A stretch of 64,000 nucleotides of DNA from Croceitalea sp947503285. Its GTDB lineage: Bacteria > Bacteroidota > Bacteroidia > Flavobacteriales > Flavobacteriaceae. The translations under genes and the position numbers were made by a program. The stretch lies in contig NZ_BTGQ01000002.1 in assembly GCF_036985505.1 (NCBI RefSeq), positions 186,001 to 250,000 of the forward strand, given 5' to 3'. The first letter of the stretch is position 1; the number at the start of each line of letters is the position of its first letter. The notes beneath the pieces are model-generated. The model was not told the origin of the DNA. It did no database searches and saw nothing but the letters and a program-made list of their open reading frames with translations. Shown piece by piece: positions 17,370-26,623 of the stretch.

Positions 17370-17765
17370 ATGAAAACAAAAACAGTACTCAGCTTATTTA
17401 TTTTTTCTTTGTTCATGACCTCGGCTTTTTCACAAGAAAATGAAAAAGTAGACCCTAACGTTCTTTTAGGGGAGTGGAAATTGGATATGAGCCCAGATGA
17501 CGAAAATGATACCAATTTCGCCATGATGCGTATTACCAATGTAGAAAACAAGAAAATCCAAGGAACGTTTTACCGAGAAGGGGTCAAACTAAAAAATGGA
17601 CAAATCAATACCCAGCTAGGCATCCTTTATGCCGCATTGACCTCTGGGGATAATTCTGGGGAATACAACACTTCGTTTTATTTTAAAAATGGTAAACTCT
17701 ACGGAACGACCCATGCCTTAAACCGAAACTTTCTTTCGGTTTGGATTGCAGAAAAGGTAAATTGA
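17370..17765 (+). CDS. Small secreted protein of unknown function
   Basis: A 131-residue protein with a clear signal peptide (KTVLSLFIFSLFMTSAFSQ, cleavage after about residue 21). The mature part has GEWKLDM, RITNVENKKIQGTFY and NTSFYFKNGKLYGTTH stretches, suggesting a small beta-barrel or lipocalin-like fold, but I do not recognise a family. It follows the membrane AraC gene by 116 bases and has its own promoter candidate. Exported to the periplasm or beyond. Confidence 0.75.
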   Translation: MKTKTVLSLFIFSLFMTSAFSQENEKVDPNVLLGEWKLDMSPDDENDTNFAMMRITNVENKKIQGTFYREGVKLKNGQINTQLGILYAALTSGDNSGEYNTSFYFKNGKLYGTTHALNRNFLSVWIAEKVN

Positions 17766-17783
17766 CGGCATGTTTAAAAATCG

Positions 17784-17812
17784 GCTTCCCAGCATTATTT
17801 ATACTGGGAAGC
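17784..17812. terminator. Hairpin between convergent genes
   Basis: GCTTCCCAG (17784-17792) pairs with CTGGGAAGC (17804-17812) around an 11-base loop. The T tract is weak on the plus strand and better on the minus strand, where GATTTTTAA follows. It lies between the convergent genes ending at 17765 and 17815. Confidence 0.55.
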
Positions 17813-17814
17813 TT

Positions 17815-18189
17815 TCACAATCGTTCCTTTAATAATCTGACCAACCCATGTGCGGTCTTCATTGCATTTAATTCTTGGGTTGACACCAACACCTCCAACC
17901 CATTATGCGTTTCTATCAATACAATCGGAAACTCAAATTTATAACCGAACTTACTGGCATACTTCTTGGCAAACTCATCTTTGTGCAAAAAGATCATTTG
18001 ATCCGTACTCTGTTTTCGAAACTTTTTCCAAGTACGATTTTCGCTAATCACGCCAAAGGTAATATCACAGAGCTTACAATCGTAGGTGGTTGGGCTAAAC
18101 ACTTTATGCATACTATCCATAACGGCATTTCTTTTTCCTGAATTCGCATTATAGACAAATACCAACTTTTGAGGTGTCTTCTTTTTCAT
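17815..18189 (-). CDS. Conserved protein of unknown function with a CxxC motif
   Basis: A 124-residue soluble basic protein without a signal peptide. It opens with KLVFVYNANSGKRNAVMDS, then YDCKLCDITFG (Cys38 and Cys41), ENRTWKKF and a C-terminal helical region. The early NANSGKRNA stretch vaguely resembles a phosphate loop (some databases may call such proteins GTPase), but no GTPase motifs follow. Function unknown. It is convergent with the preceding gene and stands alone. Confidence 0.75.
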   Translation of the reverse strand: MKKKTPQKLVFVYNANSGKRNAVMDSMHKVFSPTTYDCKLCDITFGVISENRTWKKFRKQSTDQMIFLHKDEFAKKYASKFGYKFEFPIVLIETHNGLEVLVSTQELNAMKTAHGLVRLLKERL

Positions 18190-18545
18190 GACCTAAAAGT
18201 ACAACTGTTGGGCGAACTTGAAATGACGATCAAATGATTTGCATCACTACCTATAAAAAACTTAACGTGTAGGCCTTTTGGGAAATCATAAATCGATTTT
18301 TTAATTTCGCCTTAAAAAATCAAGCATTCATAAAGCTATTTACACATTACATAATCGTTCAAATACTACTGTTTCAACAACAGATCTCTTACTAGATGGA
18401 CTATTTGAGGTCTTTGATCCTTTCATCGACCTTAGGGTCCCGATTTCTAAATATTGGATTTCATTTAAGCATGAAATGGGGTTAGGGTTAGATAACAATC
18501 AATTTTTTTCGTATTATTCCGTATCCAATTACTTCTTGGCAATCT
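18190..18545. other. 356-base intergenic region between divergent genes
   Basis: It separates the minus-strand 124-residue protein from the plus-strand GntR/LacI-type regulator and must hold both promoters, but no perfect TAnnTTTG was seen. It contains a GGGTTAGGGTTAG run at 18479-18491. A 29-codon ORF at 18396-18485 has no support. Nothing else is recognised. Confidence 0.5.
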
Positions 18546-19559
18546 ATGAGACTAATTGAGTTTATAAAGAATTTAGAACGAGTCAATGCCCTATCAAAAC
18601 ACGAACAACTCGTTTTAGGAATCATGGATGCCATCAATTCGGGCCACTTAAAGGTCGGTTCCCAACTTCCCTCGATCAATGTTATGGTCGATGAGGTCGG
18701 ATTTGCTCGAAAAACAATCGTAAAGGCATATGAAGAGCTAAAGGATAAAGGACTCGTCGAGTCTAAAAAAACCAAGGGTTATTTCGTCATAAGCAACAAA
18801 ACGGATGTTTATTTAAAGATAGCGCTCATAATGTACTCCTTTCAGCGGTTTCAACAAGAGTTTTACAATGCTTTGAGAAAAGAGCTTGAAGACAAAGTAC
18901 AAATTGATGTTTTCTTTCACCATAACAATGATGAGGTCTTTGAGACCATATTCTCCAACATCAATGGAAAATACGGTATGTACATCGTGGCACCCATTAT
19001 CGGCGAAAAGTCAAAGAAAATCCTTAAGACCCTTAGTCCGGAAAAACTGATTGTCGTAGATCGATTTCTAGATCTAGGCCCTGATTACACTTATGTAACG
19101 CAAGAATTCAAGGAAAGCACCTACGCCATACTTGAAAAATTAATGCCTAAAATCAAAAAATACAAGCGTCTGGTACTTTTCTATCGTGATGATATGGACT
19201 ATCCCACGGGAACTTTGGAATCATTAAAAAATTTTGCATCCCATAATCAATTGACCCTGAATATCTCAAAGAATTATGAATCGAACTCGTTAAGCAAGGA
19301 TGTCATGTATTTCGTGATCAGCGATTCCGATTTATGGTTGCTTTTAAAAGACTGTAAGGATCGCGATTTCAGAATAGGGAAGGACGTGGGTGTGTTATCG
19401 TTCAACGATCATATCGTAAAGGAACTGATTTCAGGCGGTATCACTACGATTTCAACCGATTTTAAGCAAATGGCGGTAACAACTGCCCAAAACATCAGGG
19501 CATTGAGCTTTTCCAAAAGGATAATTTCTACTGACCTTATTGAACGTGAGTCTATGTAA
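18546..19559 (+). CDS. GntR-type HTH regulator with LacI-like sugar-sensor domain
   Basis: A 337-residue regulator that joins an N-terminal GntR winged helix (about 15-75: LVLGIMDAINSGHLKVGSQL, then KTIVKAYEELKDKGLV) to a C-terminal periplasmic-binding-protein-like domain (about 85-337, with DVGVLSFNDHIVKELISGGI and STDFKQMA). Such proteins sense a sugar or sugar phosphate. It is transcribed towards susC, 154 bases upstream of it, and very likely controls the galactoside locus. The inducer, possibly galactose or an alpha-galactoside, is inferred from neighbouring genes. Confidence 0.88.
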   Translation: MRLIEFIKNLERVNALSKHEQLVLGIMDAINSGHLKVGSQLPSINVMVDEVGFARKTIVKAYEELKDKGLVESKKTKGYFVISNKTDVYLKIALIMYSFQRFQQEFYNALRKELEDKVQIDVFFHHNNDEVFETIFSNINGKYGMYIVAPIIGEKSKKILKTLSPEKLIVVDRFLDLGPDYTYVTQEFKESTYAILEKLMPKIKKYKRLVLFYRDDMDYPTGTLESLKNFASHNQLTLNISKNYESNSLSKDVMYFVISDSDLWLLLKDCKDRDFRIGKDVGVLSFNDHIVKELISGGITTISTDFKQMAVTTAQNIRALSFSKRIISTDLIERESM

Positions 19560-19616
19560 GGGTTTTCTTCAAAAAGAAAATATTATAAAAAAATCAATTC
19601 TATTATTTAATTAATC

Positions 19617-19639
19617 TCATTTTTTTTAATTAAAAATGA
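19617..19639. promoter_or_regulatory. AT-rich inverted repeat upstream of susC, possible operator
   Basis: Half-sites TCATTTTT and AAAAATGA flank an AT centre (9 of 11 base pairs match) 73 bases before the susC start. Its position suits the upstream GntR/LacI-type regulator, but AT-rich inverted repeats are common by chance here. Confidence 0.35.
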
Positions 19640-19712
19640 TAGTTATTCATTTTTTTTATACTTTCGTTCAATAGCATAGACTATCATAGCATAAAAACCT
19701 AAAACAAAACGT

Positions 19713-22700
19713 ATGAACAACTACTCTTTTAAAAGGTTTGCCATTTTGCTCGCCTTTTTGTGTTCTGGTGCACTTATTGCGCAGCAGACTACAATTACCG
19801 GTACGGTTTCAGATGATACCGGACCTCTCCCTGGGGTCAATATTGTAGAAAAAGGTACCGTAAATGGTACGACCACCGACTTTGATGGAAACTATAGTAT
19901 CACCGTGGCCCCTGAAGCTACATTGGTGTTTAGCTATATCGGCTATCAAAACCAAGAAATTCCCGTAAACGGACAAACGACCGTAAATGTAACCATGATC
20001 GTAGATGCACAAAGTTTGGATGAAGTGGTCATTACCGGTTTTGGTTCACAGGCAAAAGTTGATGTAACCGGAGCCATTGCCCAAATCAAGCAACAAGAAA
20101 TCAAACAAATCGTCAATGCAGATCCGACTAATGCTTTACAAGGTAGGTTAGCTGGTGTGCAAGTTGAAAGTGGTGGTGGTGGCCCAGGTGCACCGACCAA
20201 TGTTATAGTACGGGGTATCAGTTCGTTGACCAATACATTTCCCCTTTATGTGGTGGATGGCGCCATAGTCGATGACATTACCTTTCTCAACGCAAAGGAT
20301 ATCATTGATATTCAGGTACTCAAAGATGCTACATCGGCAGCTATTTATGGTACCAGGGCCGCCAATGGGGTAATCATTATATCGACCAACCGGGGCACTA
20401 TGGATTCGGCACCCAAGGTTTCAGTTGATATTCGCAGTGGGGCAAATTCCGTTGGAAGAACATTGGATTTTCTTGACGGCCCCGAATTTGTGGCATTCTT
20501 AAACCAACGTAGTGCAAATGAGGGATTACCCGCGAATATTACAGATCCCGGGATAAATACCGATTTTCAAGACCTCTCGCTCAACTCAGGTTTCATACAA
20601 GATTATGGGTTTAATATTTCTGGGGGTGGTGAAGATTCCTCCTATTTTTTCTCCGCCAATTATTATGATGAAGAAGGTATCGTAACCAGTACTGATTTTC
20701 AACGTTTTAACGTTCGGTTCAATAGTAGGTTCAAGACCGGTAAATTCACGTTTGAAGAATCGTTCTCCTACAATCAAAGAGACCTCAATGACAATACCTT
20801 TTTTGGTAATGGAACCTTTACCGCCCCTGTAGTCAGGGAATCCGCTCCTGAAAGATTGGGAGGGTTCGAAGCCATTGACTCGAACTTATACAATGGCTCA
20901 GGGGGAACCAATAATTTCGCGTTGGCACAATTGGTCGATGACCAAGTGACCCAAAGAAACCTATTAGGTAATTTCAATGTCAAATATAAGATACTTGAAG
21001 GGCTTAACATCGGGGTGAACATCGGGGTGGATTATAGAAACACCTATGGCAACTTCTTTCAACCTACATTTGACCTAAGCCCGACCGACCAACAAGTGAA
21101 CCTAAATGAATTGAATGACCTTACCGAAGTTCGAGGTGAAATATTATCCACCAACATCGAACCTACCATTAATTATAAGAATACTTTTGGAAAACATGGT
21201 ATTGATGTACTCTTAGGGGGTGCACGCCAACAGACCGACAACAATTCCCTGGCAGTTTTGGCAGAGGGCCTACCATCTAACAACATCACCAATATCGCTT
21301 CCTTTGCAGACCAAATCGTAAACTCTGGTGGCGGCAGGTTCCTATCACGGGTGTTTTCCCTTTTTGGAAGGGTGAATTATAAGTTTGACAACAAATACCT
21401 ATTCACGGCCATTGTACGTAGGGATGCCTCATCAAGGTTTTCCCCTGAAGATGATTTCAATAATATCGTGCTTCCGGCATTCTCGGCAGGTTGGGTAATT
21501 AGCAATGAAGACTGGTGGCCCGAAGATTCCCTTTTCAATACACTTAAAGTAAGGGCTGGTTATGGCGAGCTGGCTTCCCAGAATATTGGTGACTTTTTGT
21601 TTCAATCCGTCTTAAACCCATCATCAAACGTCAGTTTCAATAATACTACGGCAGGTGGTTTCGCGATCACTTCATTGGTAGACGAAAATATCTCATTTGA
21701 AACTGCCGAATCTACCAGTATCGGTATTGATGGCGCCATATTGAACAATAGCATCACATTTGCGGCAGATTATTTTGTCAGGAACAACAATGACGTATTG
21801 GCACAGGTGGCCGTACCCTCGACTACTGGATCCGCAAATGCCGTAACGCAAAATGCAGCCTCAATTCGAAATAGGGGTTTTGAATTTCAAGCGAATTACA
21901 ACCACAATTCAGGAGGCGATTTTGACTTCAACGTAGGGTTGACCTTTGCTACTATAAGCAATGAGCTTACGGAACTTCCGAACCCCTTGGTCGGACCATC
22001 CATTGACGAAGAGGGCAACACCCCCAATCGATTCGAAGTGGGGCAACCAGTGGGCTTCTTTTTTGGTTTTGAAAACGATGGTATTTATAGAAGTCAAGCT
22101 GAAATCGATAATGATCCAGGTGTTGCCAACGACCCTGAACGAAGGGCCATTTTGCAACCCGGTGATTTTAGAAGGGTAGATGTTGATGGCAACGGTATTA
22201 TCAATAATGATGATAGGGTGAACCTAGGTTCACCGGTAGCCGATTTTACCTATGGTGTGACTTTCAACGGAACCTATAAAAATTGGGATTTTGGGTTAAC
22301 CCTAAATGGGGTACAAGGAAACGAAATCTTTAACGCCACCCGTTTTACAGGAACATTTTTCTTGGATGGCAATAAATTCGGATACGTACGTGATGCCTTT
22401 GTATTAGGGCAAAATGAAAACACTAACATTCCGAGGGCGTCCCTACCCAATGCTGCTGGAAATCAACTACCCTCTGATTTTTATGTTGAAGACGGTTCGT
22501 ACTTAAGACTCCGCACCCTAGAAGTGGGATACGACCTGACCGACTTTATCAATATCGAATGGGTAAGCAATGCCCGAATATTTTACAACATGCAGAATGT
22601 ATTTACCATTACGGATTATAGTGGATATGATCCTGAAATCGGTTCCACTTTGGCTGGTACGGGTGGTGGTTTCTTTGGTAACCCCAATAACACCCCTCCA

Positions 22701-22778
22701 ATTTTCGGTAGGGGAATTGACCTGCGTGCGCAACCTAGGCCCCGTACTTTTATTCTAGGGGTTCAGGTATCTTTTTAG
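19713..22778 (+). CDS. SusC/RagA-type TonB-dependent outer-membrane transporter
   Basis: A 1021-residue TonB-linked importer that with SusD moves oligosaccharides across the outer membrane. It has a signal peptide (FAILLAFLCSGALIAQ, cleavage about residue 24), a carboxypeptidase-D regulatory-like domain (about 27-105, with GVNIVEKGTVNGTTTDFDGN), the TonB box region DEVVITGFGSQ, the plug domain (LQGRLAGVQVESGGGGPGA, then VLKDATSAAIYGTRAANGV) and a long 22-strand barrel ending in the aromatic C-terminus ILGVQVSF. SusD starts 17 bases downstream. Confidence 0.95.
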   Translation: MNNYSFKRFAILLAFLCSGALIAQQTTITGTVSDDTGPLPGVNIVEKGTVNGTTTDFDGNYSITVAPEATLVFSYIGYQNQEIPVNGQTTVNVTMIVDAQSLDEVVITGFGSQAKVDVTGAIAQIKQQEIKQIVNADPTNALQGRLAGVQVESGGGGPGAPTNVIVRGISSLTNTFPLYVVDGAIVDDITFLNAKDIIDIQVLKDATSAAIYGTRAANGVIIISTNRGTMDSAPKVSVDIRSGANSVGRTLDFLDGPEFVAFLNQRSANEGLPANITDPGINTDFQDLSLNSGFIQDYGFNISGGGEDSSYFFSANYYDEEGIVTSTDFQRFNVRFNSRFKTGKFTFEESFSYNQRDLNDNTFFGNGTFTAPVVRESAPERLGGFEAIDSNLYNGSGGTNNFALAQLVDDQVTQRNLLGNFNVKYKILEGLNIGVNIGVDYRNTYGNFFQPTFDLSPTDQQVNLNELNDLTEVRGEILSTNIEPTINYKNTFGKHGIDVLLGGARQQTDNNSLAVLAEGLPSNNITNIASFADQIVNSGGGRFLSRVFSLFGRVNYKFDNKYLFTAIVRRDASSRFSPEDDFNNIVLPAFSAGWVISNEDWWPEDSLFNTLKVRAGYGELASQNIGDFLFQSVLNPSSNVSFNNTTAGGFAITSLVDENISFETAESTSIGIDGAILNNSITFAADYFVRNNNDVLAQVAVPSTTGSANAVTQNAASIRNRGFEFQANYNHNSGGDFDFNVGLTFATISNELTELPNPLVGPSIDEEGNTPNRFEVGQPVGFFFGFENDGIYRSQAEIDNDPGVANDPERRAILQPGDFRRVDVDGNGIINNDDRVNLGSPVADFTYGVTFNGTYKNWDFGLTLNGVQGNEIFNATRFTGTFFLDGNKFGYVRDAFVLGQNENTNIPRASLPNAAGNQLPSDFYVEDGSYLRLRTLEVGYDLTDFINIEWVSNARIFYNMQNVFTITDYSGYDPEIGSTLAGTGGGFFGNPNNTPPIFGRGIDLRAQPRPRTFILGVQVSF

Positions 22779-22794
22779 TAGTGGTTATGAATTA

Positions 22795-24390
22795 ATGAAA
22801 ATTATAAAAATGAAAAACAGGACGAATAAACTTTTGATTTTGACCTTGCTCTCCGCTTTATTGATTCCCTTTAATGGATGCAATGAAGATCAGCTCGAAA
22901 TTTCGAACCCGAATACCGTCTCGCAATTAGACTTCTTCAACAACGAGGATGATTTCAGGGTGGCCGTAAATGGCATGGTACATCCCATCACCGCCGTCTT
23001 CTTTTGGGGGCGTGTGGTTCACACGGGGCCACTCTTACGTTCAGACGCATTTAATGTGGTGCCTTTTGCGAACAATACCACCATGTCGACCCTTCAAGGG
23101 GTGCCTGGGGTCAGTAGATGGGCCACGGACATGTTTCCACAATTGTATCAAACGATATTTAGGGCCAATACGATTCTCGAAGAGGCCAATGATGAAAATC
23201 TACCCACTGGGAGTGCAAGGGATGAGATATTGGGTCAGGCCTATTTCATGCGTGCCTTCGCGAACTGGTACTTGGCAGCCTTTTGGGGCAATGTACCCCT
23301 GGTTTTAAATACCCCAGAGACCCAAGAAGATTTCTTTCCATCACAGGCGACACAAACTGAAGTCTTCAATTCGGTAATTGCCGATTTAGGAATGGCAATA
23401 AACATGCTGCCGGCAACATGGTCCGACAATGACTTAGGGCGACCGACAAGTGGTGCTGCACAAGCATTACGAGGGAAAACGCAGCTCTACCTTCAGAATT
23501 ATGCTGAGGCGGCCTCAGATTTTCAAGCTGTTGTGAATAGTGGAATTTACAGTCTATTGCCAGCAGGGCAATATGAAGAGAACTTCACCGTAGTCAATGA
23601 AAACAACGTAGAGTCGGTATTTGAGCTGCAATTTTCACCTCAAGACAATTTTGTATGGGGATCTGACGTGCCACTTACCGGCTCTCAGAGCAACTTCTAT
23701 ATTGATTACTCCCCCCCAACGGTAAGCTTGGACAGAAGTCATTATATCAATCCCCATATTCTACAAACATTTGAAGACAATGCAGATACCGTAAGGCGCA
23801 ATGCCACTATTGCATTTGACTATCCAGGGGCCACTGGGTATGGAGGGGTTCCGTTCTTAGAAGATTTTGCACCCGATATTGAAGCTGCCCAAGTCGCTGG
23901 CGTAGACCCACTTTTTACGAGAAAATATGCGATGCTCTTTGCAGGCACTCGGCAAGAACTTCCAGGGTTTGGACAGACCGTAGGTGTAAATTGGAGGATA
24001 ATACGCTATGCTGACGTATTGCTGATGCTGGCGGAAGCCCAAAATGCACTAGGTAATACCCCAGATGCCATTTCTTTGGTCAACCAAGTGAGGCAAAGGG
24101 CACAAATAGCCGATTTGGTCGGAGGCCTATCGCAAGATGAAACTTTTGATGCCATAGTGGCCGAACGTATTATGGAGCTTACAGGGGAAGGTCATCGATA
24201 CCTTGACCTGGTCCGTTGGAATTTAGCAGACGACGTAATGGGACAAGGTTCCACCATCGCTGGTGGTAGACATCCTAAATCATTGGCTGGGGAATCCGCA
24301 TTTTTCACTCCTGGTCGCGATGAGTTACTTTGGATTCCCGTACCAGAATTAAATGCCAACCCCAATCTAGATCAAAATCCAGGTTATTAA
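22795..24390 (+). CDS. SusD/RagB-type glycan-binding lipoprotein
   Basis: A 531-residue surface lipoprotein that caps the SusC barrel and binds the glycan. The signal peptide ends in the lipobox region LLIPFNGC (Cys29). The TPR-rich SusD fold is seen in the EILGQAYFMRAFANWYLAAF motif (about 142-161), QALRGKTQLYL, the RYADVLLMLAEAQN segment and the C-terminal RELTGEGHRYLDLVRW-like stretch (here ERIMELTGEGHRYLDL) with the LWIPVPELNANPNL ending. The start may be ATG 22795 or ATG 22810. Specificity is not readable from sequence. Confidence 0.94.
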   Translation: MKIIKMKNRTNKLLILTLLSALLIPFNGCNEDQLEISNPNTVSQLDFFNNEDDFRVAVNGMVHPITAVFFWGRVVHTGPLLRSDAFNVVPFANNTTMSTLQGVPGVSRWATDMFPQLYQTIFRANTILEEANDENLPTGSARDEILGQAYFMRAFANWYLAAFWGNVPLVLNTPETQEDFFPSQATQTEVFNSVIADLGMAINMLPATWSDNDLGRPTSGAAQALRGKTQLYLQNYAEAASDFQAVVNSGIYSLLPAGQYEENFTVVNENNVESVFELQFSPQDNFVWGSDVPLTGSQSNFYIDYSPPTVSLDRSHYINPHILQTFEDNADTVRRNATIAFDYPGATGYGGVPFLEDFAPDIEAAQVAGVDPLFTRKYAMLFAGTRQELPGFGQTVGVNWRIIRYADVLLMLAEAQNALGNTPDAISLVNQVRQRAQIADLVGGLSQDETFDAIVAERIMELTGEGHRYLDLVRWNLADDVMGQGSTIAGGRHPKSLAGESAFFTPGRDELLWIPVPELNANPNLDQNPGY

Positions 24391-24770
24391 GTTTGAGTTA
24401 GTTTATTTCAAGAAGGTCAAGGCCGAGCATTTATGATACTGTTTGGCCTTTGACTTATGACACTGCTTTTGATGAAAAGAATAGAATATTATTCTCCTTT
24501 TTCGGTTTTGGTTTGATCATCGGGTGTATTCAAAAAACTACAATACGACTATTTGAAATGGGTTCCTTAGACCATGTGGGTATGGGCCTTCAAAATAATA
24601 TTGGGCTTTAGTAAACCCAAAATAAAAAAGACGTTCTTGAAAGGCATTCGCCTAAGATATTTTTAACAAAGTTGATCTAAAAAGCCTATTTTTTTATGTA
24701 AATCAGGTAAGTTAGATGCCGTAAATCAACAATCATAGATGCTCAAAATATTTACTTTCAAAACCCAATA
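24391..24770. other. 380-base intergenic region between susD and the GH36 gene
   Basis: GTCAAGGCC (24416-24424) and GGCCTTTGAC (24445-24454) form an imperfect hairpin just after susD, but no T run follows, so termination is doubtful. The rest is AT-rich with no ORF, tRNA or repeat recognised and presumably contains a promoter for the GH36-galK-galT genes; no perfect TAnnTTTG was found. Confidence 0.5.
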
Positions 24771-26537
24771 ATGATTGACTCGTTTGAAACAACGCAAAAT
24801 ATTACGATAAAACAAAATCAAAATCCAGTCGAGAATAGACTGAATCGATTGTTGGACGAAGAAGGTTTATCGATATATCGGTTTAGCCTACATCATGAAA
24901 CGGAATTTATTCCAAAACCCATCATTTTAGAATGGAAGTTTCCTGCAGTTGGTGTTTTGGGGGTTTGGAAGCCTACGGCGGATTTTTCAAAAAGGATCGA
25001 GGCTGACTGGGAGTTGGGGAATCACGAGTCGCGAATTTCGATAGATGCCCCGGTATTGGCCCTCTTTCGTGCAAATGATGAAAACGGACTCTGTTTTTCT
25101 TGTTCCAACGCCATCAATAGGATTGAGATGAGTGCTAAATACCGAGAAGAGGACAACAACTTCTATTGCCAAGTGATCCTATTTACCGAATGCAAATATC
25201 CCATCAAGGATTTTAGTATTGATATTCGATTAGACTCTAGAAAAATGCCATTTTTTGAAGCGCTGAGACAAACTTCTACTTGGTGGGAATCTTATGAATT
25301 CTTGAAACCCGCTTATGTTCCCAATATCACAAAACAACCCCTATATTCAACCTGGTATCAATTTCATCAAGACTTAGACGAGCAACTTTTACTCAAAGAA
25401 TGCAGTATTGCCAAAAAAATGGGGTTTGAGGCGATTATCATTGATGATGGGTGGCAGACGAAAGATAATAATAGGGGATACGACTATACCGGTGATTGGC
25501 GGCCAGAACACTTTGAGGACTTTGGTCGGTTAGTACGAAACATACAGGATATAGGGCTGAAAGTGGGCGTTTGGTATTCGGTACCCTTCTGTGGCACCAA
25601 ATCAGAGGCCTACAAAAGGTTCAAAGGGAAATTTCTTACCGAAAACCATCGTTGGGCACCGGTCTTTGACCCCAGATTCCCAGAAGTTAGGGAGTACTTG
25701 GTCAATACCTACCTGCAAGCAGCTAGGGATTGGAACTTAGATGGTTTTAAATTGGATTTTATTGATGATTTTAAGAGTTATCCTGAAACAAGTTTTGATC
25801 TTAATGATGGCAAAGACTTGCTCTCGATAAATGCAGCTGTCGACATACTATTGACTGAAGTACATGCCGAGCTTCAAAAAATCAATCCAGAAATCTTCAT
25901 TGAATTTCGGCAAAAATACACCGGCCCGGCAATGCGAAAATATGGTAACATGTTACGGGCCTTTGATTGCCCCGGCGATTATACCATGAATAGGGTACGT
26001 ATTGCCGACATCAAAATGTTGGCAGGCAATACAGCAGTACATGCCGATATGGTCAAATGGAACTTTGATGAAACCGTTGAGGCCGCCGCCCTTCACTATA
26101 TCAATACGTTTTTTGGGGTACCCCAAATCTCCGTTATGTTATCAGAGGCCCAAACGTCCCATTTGAACATGATAACATTTTACACCAAGTACTGGAGGGA
26201 AAATTCAGAAATACTCTTGCACGGGGAGTTTTCACCAAAACTTCCGTTAGAGAACTATCCTGTACAAAGTGCGACCAAAGACGACAAAATCATTTTTGGA
26301 TTACACTCAGACCAGATCATATCGCTTCAGTCGACTATGGATGCTATTGACGTGCTAAATGCCAAATCAAGTGAAAAGGTATTGGTAGACGCAACTTCCG
26401 ATTTTGGCGAATATGACTATGCAATTTATGATTGTAAGGGGAACATCATAGCCAAAGACACTATAAAGGTAACTCAAGGCATCAACCTATTCCATGTGCC
26501 CGCAAGCGGGTTATTGCAACTACAACGAATAGTATAG
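24771..26537 (+). CDS. GH36-type alpha-galactosidase
   Basis: A 588-residue glycoside hydrolase of clan GH-D that should release terminal alpha-galactose. The TIM barrel shows IIIDDGWQ (Asp225-Gln229), the nucleophile motif DGFKLDFID with Asp329, and RAFDCPGD, whose Asp403 is the likely acid/base. A beta-sandwich N-terminal domain precedes the barrel, and a small beta domain follows. It is shorter than typical GH36 enzymes (about 700). No signal peptide is seen, so it probably acts in the cytoplasm. galK and galT follow, matching the product galactose. Confidence 0.85.
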   Translation: MIDSFETTQNITIKQNQNPVENRLNRLLDEEGLSIYRFSLHHETEFIPKPIILEWKFPAVGVLGVWKPTADFSKRIEADWELGNHESRISIDAPVLALFRANDENGLCFSCSNAINRIEMSAKYREEDNNFYCQVILFTECKYPIKDFSIDIRLDSRKMPFFEALRQTSTWWESYEFLKPAYVPNITKQPLYSTWYQFHQDLDEQLLLKECSIAKKMGFEAIIIDDGWQTKDNNRGYDYTGDWRPEHFEDFGRLVRNIQDIGLKVGVWYSVPFCGTKSEAYKRFKGKFLTENHRWAPVFDPRFPEVREYLVNTYLQAARDWNLDGFKLDFIDDFKSYPETSFDLNDGKDLLSINAAVDILLTEVHAELQKINPEIFIEFRQKYTGPAMRKYGNMLRAFDCPGDYTMNRVRIADIKMLAGNTAVHADMVKWNFDETVEAAALHYINTFFGVPQISVMLSEAQTSHLNMITFYTKYWRENSEILLHGEFSPKLPLENYPVQSATKDDKIIFGLHSDQIISLQSTMDAIDVLNAKSSEKVLVDATSDFGEYDYAIYDCKGNIIAKDTIKVTQGINLFHVPASGLLQLQRIV

Positions 26538-26623
26538 CTGATATGAATACTGCAATTAATATTGTTGCTATCAAAGTCCATTCTAGGGCATTTCTTTTAA
26601 TCAAATTTAAAAGGGGCTAAAAG

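Noticed and set aside
18396..18485. 29-codon ORF in the gap before the GntR/LacI-type regulator
   Set aside because: No conserved feature, no terminator or alternative pairing that would make it a leader peptide, and no repeated regulatory codons.
18479..18491. GGGTTAGGGTTAG as a telomere-like repeat
   Set aside because: Only about two units are present, within ordinary intergenic sequence of a bacterial chromosome; chance is sufficient.
24416..24454. Hairpin after susD as a terminator
   Set aside because: The stem has a bulge and no T run follows, so it cannot be supported as an intrinsic terminator; it is mentioned only in the intergenic entry.
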